Part shown: positions 8,539 to 16,104 of the stretch, in pieces
Numbering within the stretch: position 1 is the stretch's first letter
How the letters are laid out: each line of letters starts with the position of its first letter
NCBI GenBank assembly: GCA_964649825.1
Contig: CAZYQW010000117.1
Location: forward strand, 4,323-68,322
Direction: 5' to 3'
DNA: 64,000 bases
Source of the DNA: CAZYQW01 sp964649825
GTDB lineage: Bacteria > Planctomycetota > B15-G4 > JADJEK01
Made by a program: the position numbers and the translations under genes
The notes under the pieces: generated by a model
Databases searched by the model: none
Told to the model about the DNA's origin: nothing
What the model saw: the letters and a program-made list of their open reading frames with translations, nothing else

Positions 8539-9494
8539 GCCGCGCGGTCGCGCGATGGTGGAACGACTACTGGTTCCGACCGTCGAGTGTGTTCAATCTG
8601 GCCGTCTGCCGCATCGCCGTGGTCGGACTCCAGCTCGTGCTCGTCCTGTTCCCGTACGCCCTGCTGACGGTCCCGCCCTACACGAGGTTCGAGGTCTTCG
8701 TCGCGCTTCCCGACGAACTGTGGAACCCGGTCTTCATCTTCCGCCTGCTCACGCTTCCGTTCGGCCCGGACTATCGACCGACGGTCGCGCACCTCGAGAT
8801 CGCGTACGCGATCGCCGCCGTTGCCGGGATCCTGTCGTTTATCGGCCTGTTCACGCGCGCCAGCCTGTGGGCGTTCGTGACCTCGCTGATCTTCATCGTC
8901 GCGCACAGCCACTCGTACGGCGAGTTCCACCACGTCGAGACGGTCTCGACGATCTTCCTCATGCTCTTGGCGGCGAGCCCATCGGGAGAGTGCCTCTCGA
9001 TCGACGACCGCCTTCGGCGGCGCGGGCTGCGCCGGGCCGGCGAGGACGCCGCTGCCAAACTCGGACTCGACCGCAAGAGCGAGCTCGCGCGCTGGCCGCT
9101 CGTCCTGATGGCGTGGCTGTTCGCGATGATCTACCTCTCGGCGGCGCTCAGCAAGCTCGGGGGAAGCGGCCTCGAGTGGCTGAACGGGCACACGCTGCAG
9201 ACGCACCTGCTCTCTTGCTCATCCTATTGGGGCCTCGAGCTCGGCACCTGGATCGGCCAGCGGTTCTTCCTCTGCTGGCTCCTCGGCTGGGTCTCGATCC
9301 TCTTCGAGGCGACGTTCTTCGTCGTGTTGATCTTCCCGAGATTAGGCTGGGTGTACGCGCTCCTCGGCGCGGCGTTCCACATCGGGATCTGGATGACGAT
9401 GAAGGCACCGTTCGCGATCTATCTCGCGTGCTACTCGGTCTTCTTCCCGTGGGACCGTATCGCGACCAAGCTGCTCGGACGTCGGGCCGGATGA
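8535..9494 (+). CDS. Multi-pass HTTM-like membrane protein (vitamin-K-dependent carboxylase-like fold)
   Basis: 319 residues with about seven hydrophobic segments. Features such as NLAVCRIAVVGLQLVL, the loop HSHSYGEFHHVETV, LMAWLFAMIYLSAALSKLGGSGLEWLNG and the final FFPWDRI resemble HTTM-domain proteins, bacterial relatives of the gamma-glutamyl carboxylase membrane domain. No soluble carboxylase C-terminal domain is present. Translationally coupled (ATGA) to the single-pass protein upstream. Function in bacteria is largely unknown. It ends in a hairpin shared with the convergent kinase gene. Confidence 0.8.
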   Translation: MSRAVARWWNDYWFRPSSVFNLAVCRIAVVGLQLVLVLFPYALLTVPPYTRFEVFVALPDELWNPVFIFRLLTLPFGPDYRPTVAHLEIAYAIAAVAGILSFIGLFTRASLWAFVTSLIFIVAHSHSYGEFHHVETVSTIFLMLLAASPSGECLSIDDRLRRRGLRRAGEDAAAKLGLDRKSELARWPLVLMAWLFAMIYLSAALSKLGGSGLEWLNGHTLQTHLLSCSSYWGLELGTWIGQRFFLCWLLGWVSILFEATFFVVLIFPRLGWVYALLGAAFHIGIWMTMKAPFAIYLACYSVFFPWDRIATKLLGRRAG

Positions 9495-9502
9495 TTCCGG
9501 CC
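9485..9502. terminator. Hairpin at convergent gene ends
   Basis: GGCCGG - ATGATT - CCGGCC overlaps the stop codon of the HTTM-like gene and sits before the stop of the convergent kinase gene. The stem is perfect at 6 bp with no T-tract. Confidence 0.4.
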
Positions 9503-9510
9503 GGTTCCGA

Positions 9511-12411
9511 TCAGTCGGCGGGCAGCGCCTCCAGGAACGTGCGGAACGCGTCGGTGCGTCGCAGCGGCTCGAGGAACGGCATGGTCCGAAACTCCTCCGC
9601 GTAGGGGAAGCCGAGCTCGAGGGCGCGCCGGCCCAGCCGTACGGCGAGTTCGCCGTAGCGTTCGACCGGGATGTTCTCTCGGCCGGCCGCGTGGCAATAG
9701 TCGAGCGCGCGGGCCACCGTGGCAAGCGCCGCGGTGTAGCTCTGCCAGTCGTTCGGCTTTCGCCGCGTATGCGCATCGATCTGCTCCAACGCCGCGTCGT
9801 CGCGGCCGAGCGCCGCCCACGTCTGGGCCTGGACGAGCAAGGCATCGGCGAGGCTCCTCTCGTAGAGCGAGGACGTCGGCACCATCTCGACCACTCTCTG
9901 CCCGTCATCGACGGCGGCGGAAAGGAACGCCTCGCCGCCGGCGAAGTCGCCCTCGCGCATTCTTCGCAGCCCGAGGTTGCGCCGGAGCGTGACGAGGTTG
10001 CCCCGGATGTCGTGCTGCTCCGGAAACTCTCGGACGAGTCGATCCAGGAGCTCGAGCGCGTGATCGAACGCGACGTTCGCCTCGTCGCCGTTCCCCGTCG
10101 TCTCGTGCGTGACGCCGACGTTGTTCCACGCGGTGGCGAGCTCCCATCGGAACCGGTAGGAACCGGGGAACTGGGGCACGAGACTCTCGAGCTCATGGAC
10201 GTTCGCGACGTACGCGGCGAGCGCGTCCTCGATCCGCTGCTGCCGGCGGCGCAGCGAAGCCAGGTTGTTCCGCGCGGTGCAGAGGTTGAGCCGGAGCTGC
10301 GCGTTTCGAGGAGCGGCCTCGGTGACGTCGACGAACAGGTCGACGGCGCGCTCCAGCGCGTCCTCGCAGGGCACCTCCACCTCGTCGCGATCCGGGAGGA
10401 TCCGGAACAACATCAGCCCGTACTCCGTGTGCAGCCGGGCCAGCGTTTGGTCGACGTTCGCGGCCGGTCGCGCGCGGATTTCCTCCAGCTCGGCGATCGC
10501 TCGACGCGAGAGCTCTCCCGCGCGATCGATGTCGCCGGCCTGGGATCGCACCACGGCAAGCAGCCCGTGCACCTCTCCTCGTGCGGCGCGGTAGCGAAGC
10601 CCGTCGGGCTCTTCTCGGCACAACGCGTCGAGAAGGTCGATCGCCCGCAGCAGCACCTTCTCCGTCTCGGCGATCCGGCCGACCGCCAGCGACGACGTCG
10701 CGAGCGTCGTCAGCGCGCCGGCCAGATCGACCCGGTGCGACGGGTCGGCGCCGGCGAGCTCCTCGAACCGGCGGACCGCATCCGAGAGCACGTCGATCGC
10801 CTCGTCGGTCTTGCCGAGTTCACCGAGCAAGCTGCCCACCTTCGATCTCGCCCGCGCCGCGCCGACGCGGGTCGCGGGATCATCCGACTGTGCCTCCAGC
10901 AGGCCGTCGTAGAACTCGATCGCGTCGTTCAGGAGCGCCTCGCGGACTTCCTCCATCCGCGGAACGAAGCGCAAGGTCTGGTCGCCCACGCGCGTCAGCA
11001 TCCGATCGACCGCGTCCACCGCGCGCTCGAAGTTGGCCTGGGCGAGCCCGCTCTTCTCCTCGATCCGCTGGCGCGCGGTGCGCTGCAGGAGCGCGTACCC
11101 GGTCGGGGCTCCGACCAGGATCACCGTCAAGAGGAAGACTCCGACCGCGAGAGCGGGGTGACGTTGGGCCCAACGCCGAGCGCGGAGCAGGGAGCTCGCT
11201 CGCCGCGCCTCGATGGGCCGCCGGTCGAGGACGTTGCCGAGGTCGCGCGCCAGGTCGGCCCCGGATCGGTAGCGTCGATCCGGATCGACCTCCATCGCGG
11301 TCAGACAGACCGTCTCCGCCTCCCAGCTCATCGCGGCGTTCCATCGCCGTGGTGCGACCGGCCGCCCTTCCTGGATGCGGACCAGGACGTCGGGAGCGGA
11401 ATCGCCGGCGAACGGCGCCTGCAGCGTCAGCATCTCGTAGAGCGTGACCCCGAGGGAGTAGATGTCGCTGCGTCGATCGAGATTCCTGAACTCGCCGCGC
11501 GCCTGTTCCGGCGACATGTAGAAGAGCGAGCCCATCTGGGAGCCGCTGCGCGTCAACGGCCCGGCCCCCTCCGCGCTCGAGAGGCCGAAGTCGACGAGCA
11601 TCGCGCGGCCGTCGGGGGTGACCATCACGTTCGACGGCTTGACGTCACGATGAAGGACCCCCTTGCGATGCGCGTGCTCCAGCGCTTCCGCGATCTGCCT
11701 CGCGATCCGCAAACAGGCCTCCTCGTACGCGCCCGCGAACACGTACGCGACGTCCGTGCCTGGCTCGGCGTCCGACGCGGTCGGCGACGACGCGAGGATC
11801 GCGCGCGCGAAGTCGCGTCCCGTCAGCTCCGACGGCGACTTCGCGTCCGCCCGCAGCGCCTTCAGCGCGGCATCGAGCGAGCATCCGTGCACCCGCTCCA
11901 TCGCGAAGTACGGGATCTCACCCTCTTCGCCGACGGTGTGGATCGGCACGATCCCCGGGTGCTGGAGCCGCCCGACGATCTCCACTTCACGACGAAACCG
12001 CTCGCGCGCACCGGCGAAGTAGAGGTGCTCGGGCTTGATCAGCTTGAGCGCGACGCGACGGCCGAGGCTCTCCTGCTCGGCGAGGTAGACGACGCCCATT
12101 CCCCCGCCGCCGAGGACCTCGAGGAGCCGGAACTCGCCGAGCCGCTTCGGGACGGAGAGGGCTCCCGCGCCGAACGCGCCGGTCGCGTCGTCCCCTCCGA
12201 TGAGACCGACGTCACGCAGGCGGGCGACCCGTCGGCGAATCGCCTCGGCGTGCTCGGGATGGAGCCGGCACTGCTCCTCGACCGCGGCGATGCCCTCGCG
12301 CTCGTACCGATCGAGGCAGTCGAGGAGGATCCTCTCGAGCTCGTTCGCGTTCGCGTTCGCGGAGGGATCGTCCGTGGTCGTCAAGCCGGGCCCGCCCCCC
12401 CCGCCATCCAT
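9511..12411 (-). CDS. Membrane Ser/Thr protein kinase with C-terminal TPR-like sensor region
   Basis: 966 residues. After an acidic leader, the kinase domain (about 95-395) shows the glycine loop LGGGGMGVVY, the VAIK-type lysine in ALKLI, HRDVKPSN for catalysis, DFG in LVDFGLSS and APE-type MSPEQARG. A transmembrane helix (about 425-445, ALAVGVFLLTVILVGAPTGYA) leads to a long TPR-like helical region to the end. This is the planctomycete Hanks-type kinase layout: cytoplasmic kinase and, presumably, an extracytoplasmic protein-binding part. All catalytic residues are present. The ATG at 12411 overlaps the 3' end of the Rieske gene by 31 nt, so the genes are probably co-transcribed. Targets unknown. 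Confidence 0.92.
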   Translation of the reverse strand: MDGGGGGPGLTTTDDPSANANANELERILLDCLDRYEREGIAAVEEQCRLHPEHAEAIRRRVARLRDVGLIGGDDATGAFGAGALSVPKRLGEFRLLEVLGGGGMGVVYLAEQESLGRRVALKLIKPEHLYFAGARERFRREVEIVGRLQHPGIVPIHTVGEEGEIPYFAMERVHGCSLDAALKALRADAKSPSELTGRDFARAILASSPTASDAEPGTDVAYVFAGAYEEACLRIARQIAEALEHAHRKGVLHRDVKPSNVMVTPDGRAMLVDFGLSSAEGAGPLTRSGSQMGSLFYMSPEQARGEFRNLDRRSDIYSLGVTLYEMLTLQAPFAGDSAPDVLVRIQEGRPVAPRRWNAAMSWEAETVCLTAMEVDPDRRYRSGADLARDLGNVLDRRPIEARRASSLLRARRWAQRHPALAVGVFLLTVILVGAPTGYALLQRTARQRIEEKSGLAQANFERAVDAVDRMLTRVGDQTLRFVPRMEEVREALLNDAIEFYDGLLEAQSDDPATRVGAARARSKVGSLLGELGKTDEAIDVLSDAVRRFEELAGADPSHRVDLAGALTTLATSSLAVGRIAETEKVLLRAIDLLDALCREEPDGLRYRAARGEVHGLLAVVRSQAGDIDRAGELSRRAIAELEEIRARPAANVDQTLARLHTEYGLMLFRILPDRDEVEVPCEDALERAVDLFVDVTEAAPRNAQLRLNLCTARNNLASLRRRQQRIEDALAAYVANVHELESLVPQFPGSYRFRWELATAWNNVGVTHETTGNGDEANVAFDHALELLDRLVREFPEQHDIRGNLVTLRRNLGLRRMREGDFAGGEAFLSAAVDDGQRVVEMVPTSSLYERSLADALLVQAQTWAALGRDDAALEQIDAHTRRKPNDWQSYTAALATVARALDYCHAAGRENIPVERYGELAVRLGRRALELGFPYAEEFRTMPFLEPLRRTDAFRTFLEALPAD

Positions 12412-13487
12412 CCCGCGAGCAGGCGATGGAACGAATGCACGGCGCCCTCGGCCTCCGGTGCGTAGCGCCCGCCCGCGTAGAGCTGCGAGCGCATCCCGCG
12501 TTGAACCGCGCTGACGACGGCTTCGTCCTCGATCTCACGGTGGTGGAGGTCGTTCATCAAGCCGTCCGGCACCTTCGCCGGATCGCCGACGAAGACGCGA
12601 TGGCGGATGCGCGTGTGCGTCACGTCGACCGGCTGCACCGAGACGAGCAGCAGCCCCCACGGATGGACGTTCAAGAACGTCGCCGGGAAGATCCAGAAGT
12701 GGTAGGCGGCGACCCGTTCGCCATAGTCGGGATGCTGGCGCGGAAGATCGAACGTCGCCTCGCCGTCTCTCGCCTCGATCAACCGTACCGACCCGTGCGA
12801 CCACGTCTCGGGCGGGTGCCGTCGCCGGCCGTGGCGATCGCCGAACGCGGCGTGGATCGAGTCGGTGTGGAACCCCTCGAGCGCGTTGTCGCAGTACAGG
12901 ACCCAGTTGGCGTCGACGGTATAGTCCCCCCCCGCGTTGGGCACGAAGCGCCAGTCGGTCACGCCGAGGCCATCGAGGCGCTTCTCGATCGGCGCGACCA
13001 TGTCCTCGGCGTTCAGGGCGGGTCGCAACCCGGAGAAGATCAGGCCGCGCCACGCCGCGACCGGGACCTTGGGCAAGTAGTCGGCCTTCGACGGGAAGCC
13101 CTCGGCCTTCTCGAAGCCGGGGGTGTACGCGAACGTGCCGTCGAGGTGGAACCGACGCCCGTGGTAGCGGCACCGCAGCGAGTCGAGCTTCCATTCGCCC
13201 TCGACGATCAGGTTCCCGCGGTGAGTGCACACGTTCGAAAGCCCGCGCAGCTCGCCGTGGAGATCGCGTACGAGGAGGAGCGGCACGTCGAGGCAGCCCT
13301 CGAGGAGCACGAACGGTCGCGCCGTCCCGGGTTCATCGAGACCGTGGCTGTGCGACACGAAGTGCCAACAGCGGGGGAACACCTTGTCGCGCTGGCGAGC
13401 AAACCACGACGCGCTCGTGTAGAGCTCGCTCGGCGGAGTCCTCGCCTTGCGGATGTCGGCGTCGATCTCGAAGCGCGGGTCGGGCAT
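12381..13487 (-). CDS. Rieske [2Fe-2S] aromatic-ring-hydroxylating-type oxygenase, alpha subunit
   Basis: 368 residues. The N-terminal Rieske domain has C-T-H-R-G-N and C-R-Y-H-G (residues about 88-110), giving the Cys-X-His and Cys-X2-His cluster ligands. The C-terminal domain has the mononuclear iron site in CDNALEGFHTDSIH (about 200-213). Both redox centres are therefore present, as in ring-hydroxylating dioxygenases and related demethylating oxygenases. No reductase, ferredoxin or beta subunit lies nearby, so electrons must come from elsewhere. The start ATG overlaps by one base the stop of the upstream CAP/HEAT gene (TGATG), indicating coupled translation, and its end overlaps the kinase gene. 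The substrate is unknown. Confidence 0.92.
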   Translation of the reverse strand: MPDPRFEIDADIRKARTPPSELYTSASWFARQRDKVFPRCWHFVSHSHGLDEPGTARPFVLLEGCLDVPLLLVRDLHGELRGLSNVCTHRGNLIVEGEWKLDSLRCRYHGRRFHLDGTFAYTPGFEKAEGFPSKADYLPKVPVAAWRGLIFSGLRPALNAEDMVAPIEKRLDGLGVTDWRFVPNAGGDYTVDANWVLYCDNALEGFHTDSIHAAFGDRHGRRRHPPETWSHGSVRLIEARDGEATFDLPRQHPDYGERVAAYHFWIFPATFLNVHPWGLLLVSVQPVDVTHTRIRHRVFVGDPAKVPDGLMNDLHHREIEDEAVVSAVQRGMRSQLYAGGRYAPEAEGAVHSFHRLLAGWMAGGAGPA

Positions 13488-15268
13488 CAGCCCCCTCCGG
13501 CGGCGGTAGGTTTCTGGGTCGCCACCCATGCCTCCCACTCGTCGACGACCTTCTCGCGCTCGACCTCGGGGAGGTCCCACGCGTATCCGAAGTCCCGGCC
13601 GAAGGCGGCGCGGGCCTTGCGGTGCGAGTCGATGCGCGGGTTCAAGTTCGAGCTTCGCAGCCCCTTGAACAGAGTCGCCACGCCGGACGCGTCCCCGAGC
13701 CCCCAGAGCGCGGCCGCGGCGCTGTGCGCGACGTAGAAGCTCGGATCTCCGAGCGCGGCCTTCAGCGCCGGGATCGCGGCCACCGCCTGGAACCGGGCGA
13801 GCACCTCGCACGCCGCGACCCGCACCTCGGACGCGTCGTCCTTCAGGGCCGTCACGAGCAGGTTCGTGCCGTTGCGATTGCCGATCTTCTCGATCACCCG
13901 GACGGCCGCGAGGCGCGTCGCGGGTTCATCGGCGCCGAGACGCTTGCCGACCTCGGCGAGCACCTCGTCCTCACCCTTCTCGCTCACGTCGGCGAGCAGC
14001 TTCTCCTCGGCCGTGACCCACTGACCGTTGCTCCTCACGTGGCCGAGGCGGAGGTGCGCGTTCTTGTGCTCCGGATCGATCTGGACCACCTCGCTCAGGA
14101 GCTCGCGCGCCTCGTCCGGCATCTCGTTCTTGAAGCACCACTTCGCGAGCGCGAACCGAGTCTCGACGTCGCCCGCCTCCAGGCGATCGCGTCGCGCGAG
14201 AAACAGCAGGCGCGGGTTCCCCTTCGGGCTCTTTCCGCGCAGCGAGTTCGACGACCCGGCCAACATGGTCCACTGGCTCCCGCGGCCGCCCGACCGGGAG
14301 ATCGAGTGACCGATGCCGAGCTGGGTGGAGCGATCGGTGATCAATCCGCGGTGGTGTCCCGACGACGTGTACCACCCGTCGAACGCCCCCTGGGCGCTCC
14401 CCGCGAGCGCGCAGTTCTCGAGCACGCCGCCGCCGTACCCCTCCTTCTGCGCACGCATGCCTGGCGTTCGATTCTCCGCGACCGGCGACTCGTGCGCGAA
14501 GTAGTCCATGTCCAGCATCTCCTGACTGTGCTTGCGCGCCGCGACCACGAGGCGGTCGTCGAGCTCGAGCGGAGCGAGCCCGAGCATGACGCGGTAGTCG
14601 TTCAGGATGCGTGCGAAGCGCCGTTCCTCGTCGGTCGCGCTGCCCGGGCCGGTGGCGTTGAACTCATGGATCTCTTCGATCTCCTTCAGCTCCTTCTTGG
14701 AGTACATGAAGCCCAACGGGCTCAACGCCTCGTCGAGCTCGCGGTACGCCTCCTGCAGGTCCTCGTCGTAGTCGTTCGGCTGATAGCCGGCCCGCTTCAA
14801 GTACTGCGCCGCCTCCTTCACGTAGTAGAGCGCGTTGTTGATCTCGGGCACCTTCTCGATGAACAGCCGCCCGGGGCGCATCCACAGCTCGCGCAGCTTC
14901 GACACCGCGCCGTCGACCTTCGGCTGCCCCACCTCGCCGTGGGCGTCGTCGGGATAGGCCGTTCGATCGCGGATGACGTCGAGTGCTTCTTTCCGGGCCT
15001 CGTCGACGCGCTTCTTCAGCTCCTTGCGGAACGCCGACGCACCGCGTCCGTTCGCGAACGCGAGCAGGTCCTTGCGCGCGCGGTCCTCGGCGTCGCGCAG
15101 GATCGGCTCGAGGAGCTTCCGGCCGGCGTCCCCGGATTCGATCAGCTTGTCGTACGCCGCGAGGCGCACGTCGTACTTCTTGCTCCTCGCGTCGCGGATC
15201 AGGTCGTTCAGCGCGTCCTGATCGGTCCCGAGCACGAGCAGGATGAGGAGGGCGAAAGAGCCGGTCAT
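13487..15268 (-). CDS. Exported CAP-domain protein with TPR and HEAT repeats
   Basis: 593 residues. MTGSFALLILLVLG is a short signal peptide. Residues about 15-200 are helical; about 215-345 form a CAP/SCP-like domain (LNDYRVMLGLAPLELDDRL, ARKHSQEMLDMDYFAHESP, WYTSSGHHRGLI) that retains the His/Glu cavity residues. A TPR-like segment follows (AKWCFKNEMPDEARELLSEVVQIDPEHKNAHLRLG), then HEAT repeats (LVTALKDDASEVRVAACEVLARF, ALKAALGDPSFYVAHSAAAALWG). The start is backed by GAGGA upstream. The stop overlaps the ATG of the Rieske oxygenase gene by one base, an unexpected pairing of a secreted protein and a cytoplasmic-type oxygenase. Bacterial CAP proteins are poorly understood. Confidence 0.85.
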   Translation of the reverse strand: MTGSFALLILLVLGTDQDALNDLIRDARSKKYDVRLAAYDKLIESGDAGRKLLEPILRDAEDRARKDLLAFANGRGASAFRKELKKRVDEARKEALDVIRDRTAYPDDAHGEVGQPKVDGAVSKLRELWMRPGRLFIEKVPEINNALYYVKEAAQYLKRAGYQPNDYDEDLQEAYRELDEALSPLGFMYSKKELKEIEEIHEFNATGPGSATDEERRFARILNDYRVMLGLAPLELDDRLVVAARKHSQEMLDMDYFAHESPVAENRTPGMRAQKEGYGGGVLENCALAGSAQGAFDGWYTSSGHHRGLITDRSTQLGIGHSISRSGGRGSQWTMLAGSSNSLRGKSPKGNPRLLFLARRDRLEAGDVETRFALAKWCFKNEMPDEARELLSEVVQIDPEHKNAHLRLGHVRSNGQWVTAEEKLLADVSEKGEDEVLAEVGKRLGADEPATRLAAVRVIEKIGNRNGTNLLVTALKDDASEVRVAACEVLARFQAVAAIPALKAALGDPSFYVAHSAAAALWGLGDASGVATLFKGLRSSNLNPRIDSHRKARAAFGRDFGYAWDLPEVEREKVVDEWEAWVATQKPTAAGGG

Positions 15269-15329
15269 TGAGTCCTCGGCGGGCTTCTTTGGCGAACGGC
15301 GCGGACAGGGGTGAAACTCGGCGATTGTA

Positions 15330-15357
15330 CTCCCGGCACGGATCGGCGTGACGGGAG
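15330..15357. promoter_or_regulatory. Hairpin in divergent promoter region
   Basis: CTCCCG-G-CACG-GATCGG-CGTG-A-CGGGAG forms a 10-bp stem with one mismatch between the divergent CAP gene (15268, minus) and the small gene at 15452 (plus). It could be an operator-like dyad; no known regulator motif is recognised. Confidence 0.35.
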
Positions 15358-15436
15358 AGTTGGAACGAAACCGGTTGCCCGCCGTCCCGTGTCGGACTCG
15401 ACCTCGACGCCGGGCTTCCGAAACACCACGCTCGAC

Positions 15437-15442
15437 TAGAAT
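15437..15442 (+). promoter_or_regulatory. -10-like box before the small gene
   Basis: TAGAAT ends 9 nt before the ATG at 15452; no Shine-Dalgarno lies between. This matches the leaderless-type arrangement seen at several other genes in the window. Confidence 0.35.
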
Positions 15443-15451
15443 CGCATCACC

Positions 15452-15622
15452 ATGAACGTCGGTCATGACACGTTTCGGCGGCTCTCCGTGGCGCGCGACC
15501 TTCTTCGCCCCCGTGAATACGATGAAGACGATGGCGACGCGCCGCTCACCGTCGAGCAAGTGGCTCGGACGATCGAAGATCTCGCCGCACCGGCGGCCGG
15601 CCGCCGGAGGAGCAAGCCATGA
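15452..15622 (+). CDS. Small protein (56 aa) translationally coupled to a universal stress protein
   Basis: A short frame with high G/C third positions encodes 56 residues. The stop overlaps the ATG of the UspA gene (ATGA), and the GGAGGA that serves uspA lies inside its last codons. The sequence (MNVGHDTFRRLSVARDLLRP, then an acidic EYDEDDGD run, TVEQVARTIEDLA and a basic RRRSKP end) looks like a small helical cytoplasmic protein. No family is recognised. The tight overlap and codon use argue that it is real. It could be a regulator or partner of UspA; that is inference. Confidence 0.6.
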   Translation: MNVGHDTFRRLSVARDLLRPREYDEDDGDAPLTVEQVARTIEDLAAPAAGRRRSKP

Positions 15623-16062
15623 TCCTCGCCGCCGTCGACTTCTCGGAGTCAACGAAGCTCGTGGTCGAGGAGGCCGCGACGCTCGCGGAAGCGCTCGGCT
15701 CGAGGCTGGTCGTCGTCCACGTCGCGGCGCCCAATCCGGACTTCGTGGGATACGAGGCGGGCCCGCCGTCGGTGCGCGACGCGCGGGCGCACGAGCTCCG
15801 AATGGAACGGAGCGAGCTCCGTTCCATCGCGGACTCGCTCCAGGCGCGCGGGCTCTCCGCGGAGTCGATGCTGGTTCAAGGCCCAACGATCGAGAAGATC
15901 CTGGAGGAAGCGGACCGCCTCGGTGCGCAACGCATCGTCGTGGGGACGCACGGACGGGGGACGTTCTCCCGCGCGCTGCTCGGGAGCGTGAGCCAGGGCG
16001 TCGTTCGCGGGGCCACGTGTCCGGTCGTCGTCGTGCCCGCGCCGGGGCGGGCTCGGTCCTGA
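15619..16062 (+). CDS. Universal stress protein, UspA family
   Basis: 147 residues. MILAAVDFSESTKLVVEEAATLAEALGS is the first strand and helix with the Asp that contacts adenine; GTHGRGTFSRALLGSVSQGV is the ATP-binding G-2x-G-9x-G(S/T) motif, followed by the strand CPVVVVP. The motif is intact, so this is the ATP-binding type. UspA proteins act in the cytoplasm under stress or growth arrest. A strong GGAGGA lies 7 nt upstream of the ATG, and the gene overlaps the 56-codon gene before it. Confidence 0.93.
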   Translation: MILAAVDFSESTKLVVEEAATLAEALGSRLVVVHVAAPNPDFVGYEAGPPSVRDARAHELRMERSELRSIADSLQARGLSAESMLVQGPTIEKILEEADRLGAQRIVVGTHGRGTFSRALLGSVSQGVVRGATCPVVVVPAPGRARS

Positions 16063-16104
16063 CGAGGACCGCGTCGCCGGACGTTACCGGGTACAACGAG
16101 GCTC

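Noticed and set aside
9691..12465. 924-codon plus-strand open frame opposite the Ser/Thr kinase gene
   Set aside because: The minus strand encodes a complete kinase with all catalytic motifs; the plus frame has no domain and mirrored composition.
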